This document shows, piece after piece, positions 1 through 11,216 of a DNA stretch of 64,000 nucleotides. Source of the stretch: Tilletia caries (lineage: Eukaryota; Basidiomycota; Exobasidiomycetes; Tilletiales; Tilletiaceae). Made by a program: the position numbers and the translations under genes. Numbering within the stretch: the first letter of the stretch is position 1; the number at the start of each line of letters is the position of its first letter. Below the pieces are notes generated by a model. It searched no databases and was not told the DNA's origin. It saw only the letters and a program-made list of their open reading frames with translations. The stretch spans positions 496,001 through 560,000 of the forward strand of contig JALUTQ010000046.1 in the NCBI GenBank assembly GCA_032718865.1, given 5' to 3'.

Positions 1-772
1 ATCCTTCATTGCGACACCTCCTCCAGTGTTCAAGGACGCCGTTCATACCGCAGCGCGCACCCTGGCTTTTGCGTACAATGCGAAGACTCCACTACGACAA
101 CGAAAGGACCCTCACTCCCTCACCATCTCCACCTTTGCCGGCGACGCGTCACTCCCGCGCCCCTATCGCGCTCGAGCACAACACAGGCCAAGCAGCCCTC
201 CCCTTGGCCACAGGACAACTCCGCGGCGGAGATAACCAACCGCCTCCACGCAATTCAACACCGCCCGTACCATCGGCCGGCCCCGCCTTGCCGCGACCGG
301 CGACTTCATCCCCCGCTCCGGCTCGCGGCGCCGACTCAGCGCAGGCAAAACCGCCCTCGCGACAACGACCACATGCAGCACTTGCCTCTTCCTGGGAAGG
401 TTCATTCCCATCAGTGCTATGGCCCTTCGCAGAGCCACATACAGAGGCCCGACGCACGGATCTCGCACACTTCAAGCACACTGGGACATCCGCACCCACC
501 CCCACCACGGCACCACTCCCGGACCTTTTTCGCCTCAAAAGTCGAGCGCCGGATCGCGGAAGGCGTAACCACGGCCCGGGCCCGCTCCAGGGCCCGCCAG
601 CGCGCCTCTAAACCCAGGCACAAGAAGGTCGACCTTTCACCAGCGAATGGATAACCGGATCCTCCCTTGACATCATCGACGAGTCCCAATTCAATTTCCG
701 TCCAGGTACTCCTTCACAGCTTCCCAAGAATGTGTGGGCGGACACAGGAGTCCTATGGCACAAGAGCCTACC
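1..772 (+). pseudogene. Unrecognised coding remnant at the window edge
   Basis: Frame reading 627-772 gives a coherent acidic tail (GRPFTSEWITGSSLDIID..., ending WHKSLP) before a TAG stop. Upstream, a different frame around 500-620 reads a basic segment (KVERRIAEGVTTARARSRAR). No single open frame joins them, and a stop at 609-611 interrupts the tail's own frame. The pieces may be the last exons of a gene entering from the left, or a decayed copy. I do not recognise the family. The long proline-rich open frame over 9-611 looks like composition rather than a gene. Confidence 0.25.
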
Positions 773-1522
773 TTAGCACAAGAGCAACAGAAGAGAGAGC
801 GAGTTGATTGCAGAAGCCAGTCAGAAGTACAAGGGAGAGCAGCGAGGATAGTGACCCGGCTGTGGGCCGGAGGATTCCCCAGTCTCTGCTTCCGGGGATT
901 ATTCATTATAAACGTTCAAAGTTCAAACACCTCGACGGGCATAATTCACAACATCCTGCGTCGGTGCTGAAGCGTTGAATTCCACACGCTCACGCGGCAC
1001 GCCTGATCATGATATACATGGTGCTGACGTTTTTTCACATCCTATGTCCTCACTATAGTCACTCCTCACCCTATATGTGCTTATCACTCTCTTCCTTAAC
1101 GCCTTAACCCTTCCTAGTTCTTGCTCCTCCAAGGCTATACGAAGGACAACCTTTCACTTTTCTCTCTTTCTGTGTCCCTCTCCTCCAGCCATAATCAGCA
1201 TCAGCAACAGCAAGGAATCAGTTCTTCTCAAGGCGGTGCGTCATATCCTGCTCCCAGTTCCCATTTTGTACCACCATCCAAGTACGACCAGCTATTACAA
1301 GCCATGGGCCGCCGCTTCTACCTCTCTTTTCAGCGTGCACCGCCCCTCCTACTTCCTAGTCCGCCCATCTGAAGCCGTGAAAAGCTGTGCGACGATCAAG
1401 AACGACCATCGCTCCGAGATGTTTGATGAACAGGGGCCAACAATGACATTGCGGCTTGTCTGGGTTGTTGTCCTGCCCCGATCGACGGTCGTGCGGTTAA
1501 CGAGGAGGGAGCGGGAGCGTTT
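773..1522. other. Intergenic stretch
   Basis: No frame here has a convincing start, splice sites or a family resemblance. The segment from about 1080 to 1380 is pyrimidine-rich on the plus strand and could be promoter or 5' untranslated sequence of the following orphan gene. Confidence 0.3.
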
Positions 1523-2552
1523 GTGGCGGTCGAATGGACCGATGCAAGCTGTACCTTCCAGGTCAACGAAGGTCTTTGGGTTCTGTCCGCTCGGAGCGTG
1601 ACAGACTCGGTCAAGCAGCAGCAGCAGGGCGGTCGTTGCAGCAGAGAGATTCACCTGGGCGTCTTTGTCGATCGACCGCCTTGTCGCAACGAGCCGGTGA
1701 ATAAGAAGGCAAGGCGCTCGTCGGACCTGGAAGACACTGTCGGCAACTGGGGCGACGCAGGAAGGAGGAGACGACGACAGGGACGAGTTCGTGCGTGCCC
1801 TTGCGTTTCGGCCCCATCCAATTCCTTCAGCAAGAACCTACCCGCCAGGCGCCATCAGGCGTCAGGCATCGTCATCTGGAGGAAGCCGAGGCGGAAGCAA
1901 GCAAAAGTCAAAACGACCTCCTCCGGATCTTACGTCTGCCTGGATCCTCGACCTCCGAAGGGGACGTGATCTTCCGAGAAGAGACGGGGTACAAGTTGCA
2001 CAAGGTTCGTCCTTACTCTTTCTATCTCACACGGGGTGGATATGCTGATTGTTTCTGGTTCTTTCTGAGGCAACAGCATATCTGGAACGCCTCAATCCGT
2101 CAAATTTCCTCACCGACCCGGCACGTACAGACTCCTTGCCCTCCCCACTCCGAATTTTGGAAAGGACCGACTTGTCCACTACGGAGGTCGGATCCGAAAA
2201 ACGGGCGTTCAGCATTGTTGAGCTTGGTGAGCTTCACGCTCACGGTTTGTCGAAGGGGTTACGAGGTTGAGCAGTGAGCTGACTCTTCCATTGGACATGG
2301 TCGCAGGAGCGGACACTGCGGGTGTCATCATTGCGCTTGCACGAGATCCAGCAGAATCCGCCTGGTACCATCGACGCTGTGCGAAGGTGACGTTCCACGC
2401 CACCGATCTCGGTACGTTCCTCTCTATAGCTTTTCGCAAAGACCGAAAGGCCATGAGCACGCTGAAAATGCTGTTGACTTTCCCTTCCTTATCCTTTGGC
2501 AGATTGGCACTGCCTCTCCTGCGCACCAGGCCGCCAGCATGGAGTAGAATGA
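1523..2552 (+). CDS. Spliced orphan protein (5' end unresolved)
   Basis: Four 3' exons join in phase with good splice sites. Exon A ends at 2004 (…ETGYKLHK, donor GTTCGT). Exon B is 2070-2226 (ATAYLERLNPSNFLTDPAR… to SIVEL). Exon C is 2307-2411 (GADTAGVIIALARDPAESAW… to FHATDL). Exon D is 2513-2552, ending in TGA. The joined protein is charged and lacks low complexity, which argues for a real gene, but I recognise no domain. The N-terminus is uncertain. Exon A in its proper frame (from about 1780: LRFGPIQFLQQEPTRQAP…) has no ATG, so an earlier exon must supply the start; the frame beginning at 1523, which contains a short glutamine run, is a candidate. Function unknown. Confidence 0.45.
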
Positions 2553-3136
2553 CCTGACTGAGCCCGGGATGGAGAAGGACGAAGACCAGCCGAACCCGAA
2601 CCTGAGCAACCCACTAGGCCACTACCGTCCCCTTCGCAAGTCCGCATGTCTTTCTCACTCCTACCCTCTCCCTGCCTCTACACCGGTACAATATCAGGTT
2701 CACCTCCGCCCCCAACACCTCGACTGGCTCCATCTCCTCCTCCGAAGCCTCCATCCTAACAGACTTCTACTAATGTCGGACAACCTCTGGCAAGGAAAAT
2801 TGCCTCCCTCCTGGCTATCAGTGATGGGAGCTGTGTGTTGGGGAAGAAGCATCGGTATGAGGATGAGATGGGGTTGTGAGGCGTTTTGAGCAAGTCTGGC
2901 TTGGGTGTGCGACTTGTAGATGGGGGGAGGAGGGGGAATGACGATGGGGTATTTGGGAGGTCCTGGCTGCATAAGCAAGCATAAGTTTTGTTATTCAAAA
3001 CCAAAGGATGTTGTATCATCAGACTGACCGCAGACGTGAAAGACGGCTTTGTTCAGACAATGCCGCAAGATGGGATTGAGCTTCCATTATTTAATTCTAT
3101 ATTATAGCTTCGGCCTTCGAGTGCGTATCTTATATA
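2553..3136. other. Intergenic stretch
   Basis: No supported gene. The segment 2560-2780 is proline- and serine-coding in several frames but has no start or splice structure I trust. Confidence 0.3.
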
Positions 3137-3927
3137 CAGTCCCCTATCACCGAGTGGAACACTTATCACCCAGTGGAACACCACCACAACACACCACAAA
3201 ACAATGCTACAGAGCTGAAAATTTGACATATTGTGCACTGTGTACTAGAGAGTAACCTCTCCAAGTTTGAAGTCGCTGCGAGGTGTCTACGGGGAGTTAT
3301 GGTGTTCCGAAGGTGAAAAAGGGCCAGAATTCTATTAGTAGAAATTTGTACCGACACTTTGAACACCAACCACAGAGAACTGACATGATAAACTAGCGCT
3401 GCGACGTCGACGGGAGTAGTAGCGATATACACATGGAGCACACTCCAAGTTAGAGACCTTGAAAAAGTTGGATGGTTAGGGTGCTATGGCTGTTGCAGTC
3501 TTAGGCAGTAAGGGCAACCGCCAAATCCACTGTCGGCATTCATTTGCTTTCCGCGCTGAACGGGTATTTCACACGATGCTGAAAATTCTACCAGTATTTT
3601 CCTCCATAGCCTGACTCGCTGGCTCGCCAGTTCGTTCTGAAAACTAGCGGACACAATACGGCCTGGCATTTTGAAAATCGAAAGTGTTCCACTGGGTGAT
3701 ACGCCGTTTATCTCATTTGTGCAACTTTTTTGACACCACTCAAGGCCACCCTCCTGCTCGACCAGGACACCAATTGACAAACGGAAAGCGGGAGCGGGTG
3801 CATCTATGGGAGGTGCATGATTCTTTCTAAGTGTCTGAATGTAGTTGTGTTGTGTCATTGTGACGGTTATCAGAGGGTTAGTGGTGCAAAACTGGTGCAA
3901 AGTGTTCCACTCGGTGATAGGGGACTG
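3137..3927. mobile_element. Non-autonomous Tc1/mariner-like element (MITE)
   Basis: A 791-bp element. Its left end begins CAGTCCCCTATCACCGAGTG at 3137, and the reverse complement of the same 26-28 bp closes it at 3927. Both ends are flanked by TA (3135-3136 and 3928-3929), the duplication expected for Tc1/mariner-superfamily transposition. A second copy of the motif TATCACCCAGTGGAACAC lies just inside the left end (about 3164-3181), and its complement is at about 3682-3699, so the subterminal regions carry repeated motifs that could bind a transposase. No transposase is encoded. The family assignment rests only on the TA duplication and the CAGT ends. Confidence 0.75.
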
Positions 3928-3929
3928 TA

Positions 3930-4290
3930 TATGTTCTACTGCACCCGATCTATCAATCAACATCCCATAACATCTATCAGTCAACATTCGACAATCTAAG
4001 TCTCCTTCCCGCGCAGAGCCTCTCGCATCACGAACCGGTCCAGACCATACAGCATCACAGCCAACACGCACGCTCAAGACGAGAATCATAACCAGGATGT
4101 TGACCGAAGATCTGCTAGTCACTGGCCGCATGCCCTTCATCCGGATCGAGATGCTGAGCTTGAAGCCCGGTCGGAGGTCGGAGACTCGGAGTGAAGAATG
4201 TAGAGGGACTGCTTCTGTGGGAACCTGTGTATAAGAATAATAATCAGAACAGGACAGTATCGCGCGATCTTGAAACGCTCATACGCACCT
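3930..4290. other. Intergenic stretch next to the MITE
   Basis: No gene supported. The minus-strand open frame running from 4140 into the MITE spans the element boundary and is not credible as a host gene. Confidence 0.3.
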
Positions 4291-4299
4291 CCTCATCAA

Positions 4300-5340
4300 T
4301 TCACCACCTTCCATCTGAAAGCTCAACCTCAATCGACCGACCCTCGTAGTGATACCTCGGCCAGAACACCTCCGTCATCGGAGCCCTGGAGCCGACTGGA
4401 GGAATTTGAGGAGAGTGTGTCGCTTTGTGATTATATGGAGCAGGAAGTGTCAGTTCACGTTGGGTCCATACGGCACACTGGAAGAAGAGTAGCGATGAAG
4501 GACTCACGATGACAGTATCGAGCGCACTGCGCAGGGCCATGTTTATAGAGCTTTTGACCAGCAAGTCTCTGTTTTTGTTGAGACGATCCTGTGCGCTTCC
4601 GGAGAGCGTCATCGAGCTGAAATCCTCCGCTTTCCTTAGGAGAGGCGAGAGAATCAATGGAAGAGGGATAGATGAAGTGGGATCAGTCTGGCAAACTCGC
4701 GGTCCTTTGGCAGATGGGAACTTACCACAAGTCACTGTACACATGGACTCAGCGGAACAAGAACCACCAGACCACATAAAGAAGATTAGGAAGTGGCAGA
4801 GAAGAGTATAGCGACGTCAGTCTTGCTCCTCGTCGTCTCGCAGCACTCGAACCCTCCCTGACGCGCTATGAACGCCAGGTCTACCTGGATTAAGCCACTC
4901 ACCCCTGTTCCATAGCATGAACGACGCCCAGTAACTCTCCATCGCCCCAACTAGCGCATCCATCGACTGAACCCGGTAGTCGCCGGTCTTGAACGCGTGC
5001 TGGGAGTTGATGTCAAAGGGGACGCCGACCTCACCGATCAGGGTAGGATCGCGTCGGAGAGAGAGGTGAGCGTTGGCTATGAGGTTGGAAATCTCGTTCC
5101 GAGGACAAACCCTCCAACTGCATCGGCCAACTCCCCGAAAGCCCTAAGATACGCATCCTGCAAGAAGGTCTGCAACCCGACCATTCCTCCCCGTCCTTGT
5201 CCTCGTCGTTGTGCTCCTGCTCTGCAGAGGTCGTCTTGTGGCCGAGAGACCAAGAGCGTGGGACGCGGATCTTTTAGGCGAAGATGTCGCCGGCCCAGAA
5301 GACGGTGGCCATAGTCGCTGCTGCGAGCTTCTGATAGCCA
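4300..5340 (-). pseudogene. GH5 glucosylceramidase/endoglycoceramidase-like pseudogene
   Basis: Reading the minus strand gives ordered pieces of a fungal GH5 family enzyme that cleaves glucosylceramide. About 5340-5260 reads GYQKLAAATMATVFWAGDIFA and is then cut by a TAA. About 5190-5110 reads GLQTFLQDAYLRAFGELADAV. About 5100-4905 reads NEISNLIANAHLSLRRDPTL, then IGEVGVPFD with the expected GH5 nucleophile glutamate, then HAFKTGDYR and SYWASFMLWN. Near 4370-4301 is a C-terminal-domain-like stretch, EVFWPRYHYEGRSIEVELSD. The pieces lie in different frames, the in-frame TAA truncates the product, and the segment that should hold the acid/base Asn-Glu pair is missing between LADAV and NEISNL. 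It is therefore a decayed copy. The family call comes from motif memory, not a search. Confidence 0.6.
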
Positions 5341-5589
5341 CTGTGAAACTTGAAGCCCCATTAGAAATAGGAAAAGGGAAGTTTGCAGATGGAGAGGAGC
5401 AGGGTCCAGGGGAGCGGGTAAAAGAATATCATAAGGTCAAGCAAAGGAAGCTGAGGAATGGTCAGCCCACATCCAAACAACAAAGCCCCAAAAAGGGAAC
5501 GCCCAGCGAACTGGAGAAGAGAGAGGAGAGGGGAAGGAAGAAGAAAGGGGGAAGAGAAGCCGGGGCTTGTCAGTGCAGTCCGACGTACG

Positions 5590-6266
5590 GACGGATGTTG
5601 ATGAAAAGACTCACAGCTGTAATCGACCATTCCCTTCGATCCCTTGTACGCAGTCATACTGCTGGTCTGAATGATGCTGGCACCGCGCTTCATGTGCGTC
5701 AGCGCGTACTTGACAAGCGCGTGCATGGCGAGGGTGTTGGAGCGGAAGGTCGACTCGACGTTGTTCAGGTCGATCTCAGCGAAGTCTGAGCAGAGGATCT
5801 AAGGAAATAAGGGCACGTTGCGTTAGAAAGATGGTGTGGCGAACTCCACGGGACTAGATGCAGGACGAACTCACCTGCTTGGATGCATTGTTGACGAGGA
5901 TGTCCAGGCCACCATATCGCTCAATGTGGCGCTTGACAAGGTCCTGGACATGCGCAATATCCGTCAAGTCCCCCGCCATCGTCTGTATAGTCATACCAGC
6001 TCCCTCCCGCGCAGGCGATCGCCGTCCAATCCCGCTGTCGCCGCCTGTGATGATCGCTGTATTGGGCTTGTTGTCGCGCTCGGCGGAAAGGCGCTGATTT
6101 CCCTTACACTCCTCGAGATGGGGCTTTCCATTTCTGTCCCACCTCTCGAACTGGAAATGGGCTGCGCCCGGCTTGAGTCCTTGTCGAGGCCGGGCAGGTT
6201 CTATTCCTGCTTACCGGGGGCGAAGCTGGGGAAGGCGGTGAAGACTTCTTCGCGCGGGTTCGTCAT
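5590..6266 (-). pseudogene. Short-chain dehydrogenase/reductase, truncated
   Basis: An ATG at 6266 opens MTNPREEVFTAFPSFAPG followed by a GTAAGC donor. The next exon contains the Rossmann cofactor motif TGGDSGIGR and then GDLTDIAHVQDLVKRH…LDILVNNASKQ. After an intron, 5799-5617 reads ILCSDFAEIDLNNVESTFRS…ASIIQTSSMTAYKGSKGMVDYS. This is the GGDSGIGR/NNASKQ subgroup of classical SDR oxidoreductases (NAD(P)-dependent). Two things are wrong. About 35 residues expected between the cofactor loop and GDL are missing. The helix after VDYS, which carries the catalytic Lys (ATKGA), and the whole C-terminus are absent; GH5 pieces follow instead. It is probably a pseudogene. Confidence 0.6.
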
Positions 6267-6269
6267 GGC

Positions 6270-7600
6270 GGTCGATCAGTTGATGTGGTGCGTTTTTGAT
6301 TTGAACGTATCGCGGTGAAAAGGCAGAGATGCATTGTATTGCTGGATGGAGCAGTCTGCAAAGTAGCATGGAGAAGGGGCGAAGAAGGGGGCAGATGGGA
6401 GAGAGAAGCGTCATTTTTTTTGATTAACCCACAACCTTGTGCTCGATGAGAGGAAGCGCCTGTGGGAGAAAATGGTCAGCTTGTCTCGCATTCATATTTC
6501 ATCGTGACGCTTCGAATCCTGGAGTATCTTAGTGAGCTGTGAGCATGCTGGGTTCGACTGTGTATGCGGAGGGGAATGTCCAAATTTTTGCGTTGCAAAC
6601 GGAGGACGAGCTGTGAGGGAAAGAGGTGGGTGCAGCAACCCGTGAGTTGTCGTAGGGAAAGTGAAGTCGAAACGTCGGCCCCGGCGTAAAAGGACAGGCC
6701 GTGGGAGTTTGGGAGTTTGGGAACGTTTGGAGGAGATGAAAGAACAGTACGACAACTGTCAGAGTCAGACCACCTCAGGGCAGTCCTGCATTTCAAGGCC
6801 ATCCAACCCGCCACAGCCCGAGCACCGATGCACACCTCGATACGAGCACACCGCGCCACCCCCACCCATAACCACGCTCGTGCCCACAGCGCCGCCCTTC
6901 TTGCTCCTTGTCACCTCGCGCGAAACGACACAGCCAGGTTCGGGCCCATTGAATCGCTCGCACACCCGTCGGCCGTTATCCTCGTGGTGTCGGACGGTGG
7001 CGTGGTGTGGGGCGACGAACTTTGTTTGTTCGTGCTCGTGTCGGCCAACGCAGCTGATGCACCGAGGAGACGTTCCGGTCTGCGTCGTGCTACACATCCT
7101 TGGATATCCGATGCAAGTTGCAGCATCGGAAGTTGGATGAGCGAGAAGGGAATACGGGACATGAGCTGCATCAGAAGGAACATGAGAAGGGTTTGCATCA
7201 AAAGAAAGGGGACGAGCTGCGTCAGAAGGGGAGAAAAAAAAAAGAAGATTGAGCGAGAGAGCCGCGTCATCCATCAGAGAGGGGAAAAGATTGTATCAGA
7301 TGGAATCTGGAGAGATGAGGGGGGGGGGGTCACGTCGGAGGGAGGAATGAGCACATTCATTGAAGGACCGAGCCGTTTGTGAGCTGTATCAGAGAGTGGG
7401 GGTGGTAGGAGGCAGAGAATCAGAGAGCCGGAGATGAGATTAGCGAAGGACGGCACACCACACAGTACACAGTTCGGAGGAGGGGAAGCTCACCGGAGGG
7501 CGGAGGAAGAGCACATCCAAGACGTTGGGAGACCGGAAAGAGAGAAGAGGGATATTCAGCAGCGCGGAAGACGAGAAGACATACGAACCTCGATGTGCTC
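6270..7600. other. Gene-poor stretch
   Basis: Open frames exist on both strands over 6660-7380 but are rich in Arg, Pro and His with no domain, splice structure or resemblance I can support. Between about 7140 and 7390 the plus strand is purine-rich and carries imperfect repeats around GCRTCAGAAGG, and a run of ten G at 7321-7330. Confidence 0.3.
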
Positions 7601-8072
7601 ACTGCTCCGTTACTGTACAGAGATGTCAATGGGAATACCTGACGTACGCCACGTAACCGAGAGCAATGCCGAAGGCCTTCCACGTTTCTGTAATGAAGAA
7701 CGCGATAGAGCGTTAGCCACTTCGCGGTAGGGATGGCAGGCTTGCGGTGAACCAGCAAAAGGACTTACGCCACTGTGAAAGAACGGGAAGAATGTTCTTC
7801 AAAGTCAGCAACCGTCGTGTTCGTCTGTGGTGAGCAGAACTTGGATGGAGATCACCTAATTGCATAACCAGCGCGCCACGAATCAGTGGCGGCGCACATT
7901 CAGCCGCATATACTGGAACAGTCGCCGACTTGGGCCCGATTCCGATACCGAGGATGAGACTGGGGGATTTTTCGGGTACATTGATCGTCAGTGATGACTG
8001 ATGAGTGACAAACTGAGAGGCTTTTGTGGGCCTCCGCTCTTCAATCACTCACCGGGCGACGAAAAGATGCTG
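7600..8072 (-). pseudogene. MFS sugar transporter fragment
   Basis: Three small minus-strand exons join in phase. 8069-8053 reads HLFVAR. 7959-7856 reads LILGIGIGPKSATVPVYAAE then CAPPLIRGALVMQL. 7687-7639 reads ETWKAFGIALGYVAYV. Together they are the TM4-TM5 region of a fungal sugar-porter-family major facilitator, where GIGPKSATVPVYAAEC and RGALVM are highly characteristic. No other transporter segment (N-terminal TM1-3, PESPRW motif, C-terminal half) can be found in 6-10 kb. What remains looks like an isolated fragment rather than a gene, although its splice sites are still intact. Confidence 0.55.
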
Positions 8073-8074
8073 AT

Positions 8075-9900
8075 TGGGAGGGGGAGGATAAGATGATTGC
8101 AAGAAGTGGGTGAGCTCAGAGATTGACGGAGCGAGCGAAGCAGGGTCGGCTTACTTTGCAATGACGGAGTCGAACTTTCTTGGGTCCGTGATGAAACCCA
8201 TGCTGACAAGAGAGGAGGCAGGCTTGATCTGAACCGAGGTGGTTAAGTGAAATACCGAGAATGATACTCAGGAACGCAGAATAAGTAAGGAAGGAGCAAA
8301 CGAGTCGACAGTCGAGAAAGAGGAGCGGACAGTAATGTCATGTGAGAAGGAAGGATGAGGTGGATGTCGGAAGACTGATCTGCTCACCAAAGCAAAGGCG
8401 GTTGTAGCTTGTAAGATAGGAGAAGGCGGAGGATGAAGAAGGAGAAGCGCAAGGGAAAGAAGTGGAAGAGTCAGAATGAACAAGGGCGACAGCCAGGACA
8501 ATCACATGGTGAAGAAACACTGCAAGAATGATGGAGGTTGCGTGAGGGTTGTCTGATTGGAATCTCTGAGGGCTTGAGCCTGATTCCATGATCTAATTGC
8601 CGTCATTTACGTGCGTGGAATGACCTGGACTGCAAGAGGCAAGACGAAGTCAGTTAGTCAGTTCAGTAGCTGCTTTCGATCCTGTATGCGAGAAGGGTTT
8701 GCGAAAAATGGCCGCCATGGCGAAAAGCGACCCAGAGTGGCGGTGCCCCCGGCTTCGTCTAGCGCTGAAAGCAAAGCGGAGGATCGTCCTTCGAGTGGAT
8801 CTCCACGGACCTGCCAATCGAGAAGTCCCAATTGGCCACTCTGGACGAGCAAGGCCAGGTTGACGGTCTGAAGACAAGGCATCGCCGGTACCCCAAGACT
8901 TGCCCGTGGTGTGGGCTGTGACTATGTGACTTATGATGATAGGGAAAGTAAGGGGTCCGTGTGAGAAGCCTAGAAGGAAAAGGTCTTCAGCTAGTCACGC
9001 AGTCACGCAGTCACGAAGGGCCGAGGGGTCAGCAATCGTAACGACGCCGAGATCTGAGTGTGTACGTGTGTCGTGTAGGAGCCAGGACACAGAAACTCAT
9101 CCTATTTTTCAGCTGCCATAGTGTAAATGTTAGAGGCTTATATCCTGATTCCCTGGTAGGAGAGCGTGGAGAGGAAAGCGTAATGCGTCAGATCCGGGCG
9201 TAACTCCTCACAGGTCACCGGCGATCATGCGGCATTGCGGCATGCCGTTGGCGATGTAGGAATTGAGCAATCCAAGAGCGACTCTTTTTTTTTGTTGCTA
9301 CGGACGTGATACTAGACCTGACTGCATACTGTGGCGGACTGTAGGTCAGACTTCGGGAAGGATGGAGTAATACCAATTGTCTATTGAGGCTGAGGCGGTG
9401 GAAAGGGTGGCAACTCACAATCAGGCAACAGCGCCGGCAACAGCTTCCGGTACAAGGACAAGTGCTGAGTTATGGTACTTTGAGAAAGGCTCAGTTCAGA
9501 AGTGCAGGTCAAAGACGCGGTAAAAACGTACCGGCTTAGTAAAAGCCTGAAATGCTGGAGAGGATGGGGCCGGGATGGGCAGGAGTCGTTTGACCGTTGG
9601 CGAGTCTGTTCTGAGCGAGTCTTTCCGAAGAGATGTCAGAGCTGACAGCGTCGTAGAGGGCAACCAATCGCTATGAGTCGGAATATGCGGAAGGAAATGA
9701 AGGAACAAAAGTTAGTCATCACAGCAACCGAGCCTAACAGGGTAGCAAGCGTACCGGTTTATGTATTTGTTCAGGAAGTCGTCACTGGGTGGCCTGTAGA
9801 GACAAGTAACGAAGGCGTAACCGCGGAAAACGGCGATCAGAATACCACTCCAGCCGGATTCAAAAAAAAGGAGAAGGCACTCACCGAACACTTCTGTGTC
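8075..9900. other. Gene-poor stretch
   Basis: No supported gene. Short minus-strand frames (for example 8882-8660) look partly protein-like but have no recognisable motif. A tandem AGTCACGC triplication sits at about 8993-9016. A T9 run lies at 9286-9294. Confidence 0.3.
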
Positions 9901-9904
9901 GAGT

Positions 9905-10870
9905 TGCCACCAAATCCGGCTTGAGCTCCTCAACCGAGGGCATATGTGCTGCGAGGATATCCATGTCGCCAGATGCAGCCGGGATGTTCACCTGGGTAAG
10001 GATGAGCCCGGAGCGCCCCGGAGTGCTCCGTACTCCGGGGCCCATACTCCGGGGCGCTCCGCTGACTTTCTGTGGTGCTCCGTGCTCCGTCTCTTTTGAG
10101 AGTTACACCAACATCTTACTCCGTACTCCGTCAAGATAAGGAGCACCATAGAAAATTTACTCCGTGCTCCGTCAAATTATGAAGTGTCTCAAAAAGTCTA
10201 CTCCGTACTCCGGGAGATGATCTCACAAATCTCAAAACATGGTATGATTTCAGAATGTGTATGCTTTTGATCAAGCTTGTAGCAGCTATGCTTAAGGAAA
10301 CAGTCTGAGAGCGCTTGAAGAGCTGTTTTGGTCAGATTTAGACTGCGAGATGAGATTTGTGAAAATAATTTTTGAAAATTGACCCCAAAATATCCATGTT
10401 TATGGAAAATCACTTTCCTTATGAGAAAGATGTGGAGGTCCCGGAGCGCCCCGGACTCCGGGGGTAACTCCGTACTCCGTCACTTTCACAGGTGTTTACT
10501 CCGTACTCCGGGGAATTTTTCGAAGCGCCCAAAGGTCAGCTCCGTGCTCCGGGAAATTCCTTGCGATGCTCAAACGTCTGCTCCGTACTCCGGCAACGGT
10601 GAGGTAACCTCTCGATTCTCACTCCGTACTCCCGGCTCCCCCCGGAGTGCGGCCCCCGGATAACCGGGACGCTCCGGCAAAGCCGCTCCGGGGCTTACTC
10701 CGTGCTCATCCTTACACCTGGGTGACGTCCAAGTAAATGTAGAAGGCTTGGTGGGATGGAGTGAAGTCGAGCTTGGAATGTCCGAGACCGCGGCGGCGCT
10801 GTACGACCGGCGCGCTGCGGATGCGGTGCGGGCGAGGGAGCGCAGAGGTTGTGCAGGACGCGGCTAACGC
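9905..10870 (-). pseudogene. ATP synthase delta-subunit remnant, split by a transposon
   Basis: On the minus strand, about 10,830-10,715 reads …RRRGLGHSKLDFTPSHQAFY…DVT, and about 9996-9907 reads QVNIPAASGDMDILAAHMPSVEELKPDL. With the 718-bp insert removed these join directly at DVT|QVNIP. The joined product matches the N-terminal beta-sandwich of the mitochondrial F1F0 ATP synthase delta subunit (Atp16; bacterial epsilon), where V(N/D)xPAxxGDMGILAxHxPSxEELKP is the signature. After PDL the sequence leaves the family (ATRHRSVR, then a donor-like GTGAGT), and the C-terminal half is not found. The copy is incomplete even apart from the insertion; a functional gene must lie elsewhere. Confidence 0.55.
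9997..10714. mobile_element. hAT-like non-autonomous element (MITE)
   Basis: A 718-bp insert whose ends are perfect 11-bp inverted repeats, TAAGGATGAGC at 9997 and its complement ending at 10,714. It is flanked by an exact 8-bp direct repeat CACCTGGG (9989-9996 and 10,715-10,722). An 8-bp duplication with TA-start ends fits the hAT superfamily. The interior has about ten copies of TACTCCG-type motifs (ACTCCGTACTCCGG) in both orientations, concentrated near the ends, as expected for hAT subterminal transposase-binding sites. There is no coding capacity. The centre (10,200-10,430) is AT-richer. Confidence 0.8.
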
Positions 10871-10874
10871 GCTA

Positions 10875-11216
10875 GCGCGACGGTGAGTGTATAGGAGTGG
10901 GATCGATGAGCTGAAAATGACATAGGTATAGGTAAGGGAAAAGAATGCAAAGAAGGAAGATGGGAAGAGAGGATCAAGGCATCAGCGGTCAGCAGGAAGA
11001 GCTCTCAATCATCAGAGGAAGCTGTGTCAGGCAGCATCGTGCTTCGTGCGACCTGATACCTTTTGTGACTGCCTTGCTGGGAATGGTTAGTTCTGCGCAG
11101 GCAAACGGAACGCAGAGCCTTGAGAGAAAGTGGAGGAAGCAAGGGATTATTGTCGGTGAGAATATGGCGACTAGTGGGTAGAAAGGCTTCTTCCTTACAT
11201 GCACATGGCTACGCAC
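10875..11216. other. Intergenic stretch
   Basis: Nothing supported. It may include 5' sequence of the former delta-subunit gene, since an acceptor-like TTTTCAG on the minus strand lies near 10,910. Confidence 0.25.

Noticed and set aside
9..611. 200-aa open frame at the window start as a gene
   Set aside because: Proline/arginine-rich in a way typical of GC-rich non-coding sequence; three frames are open over the same span and none has a domain.
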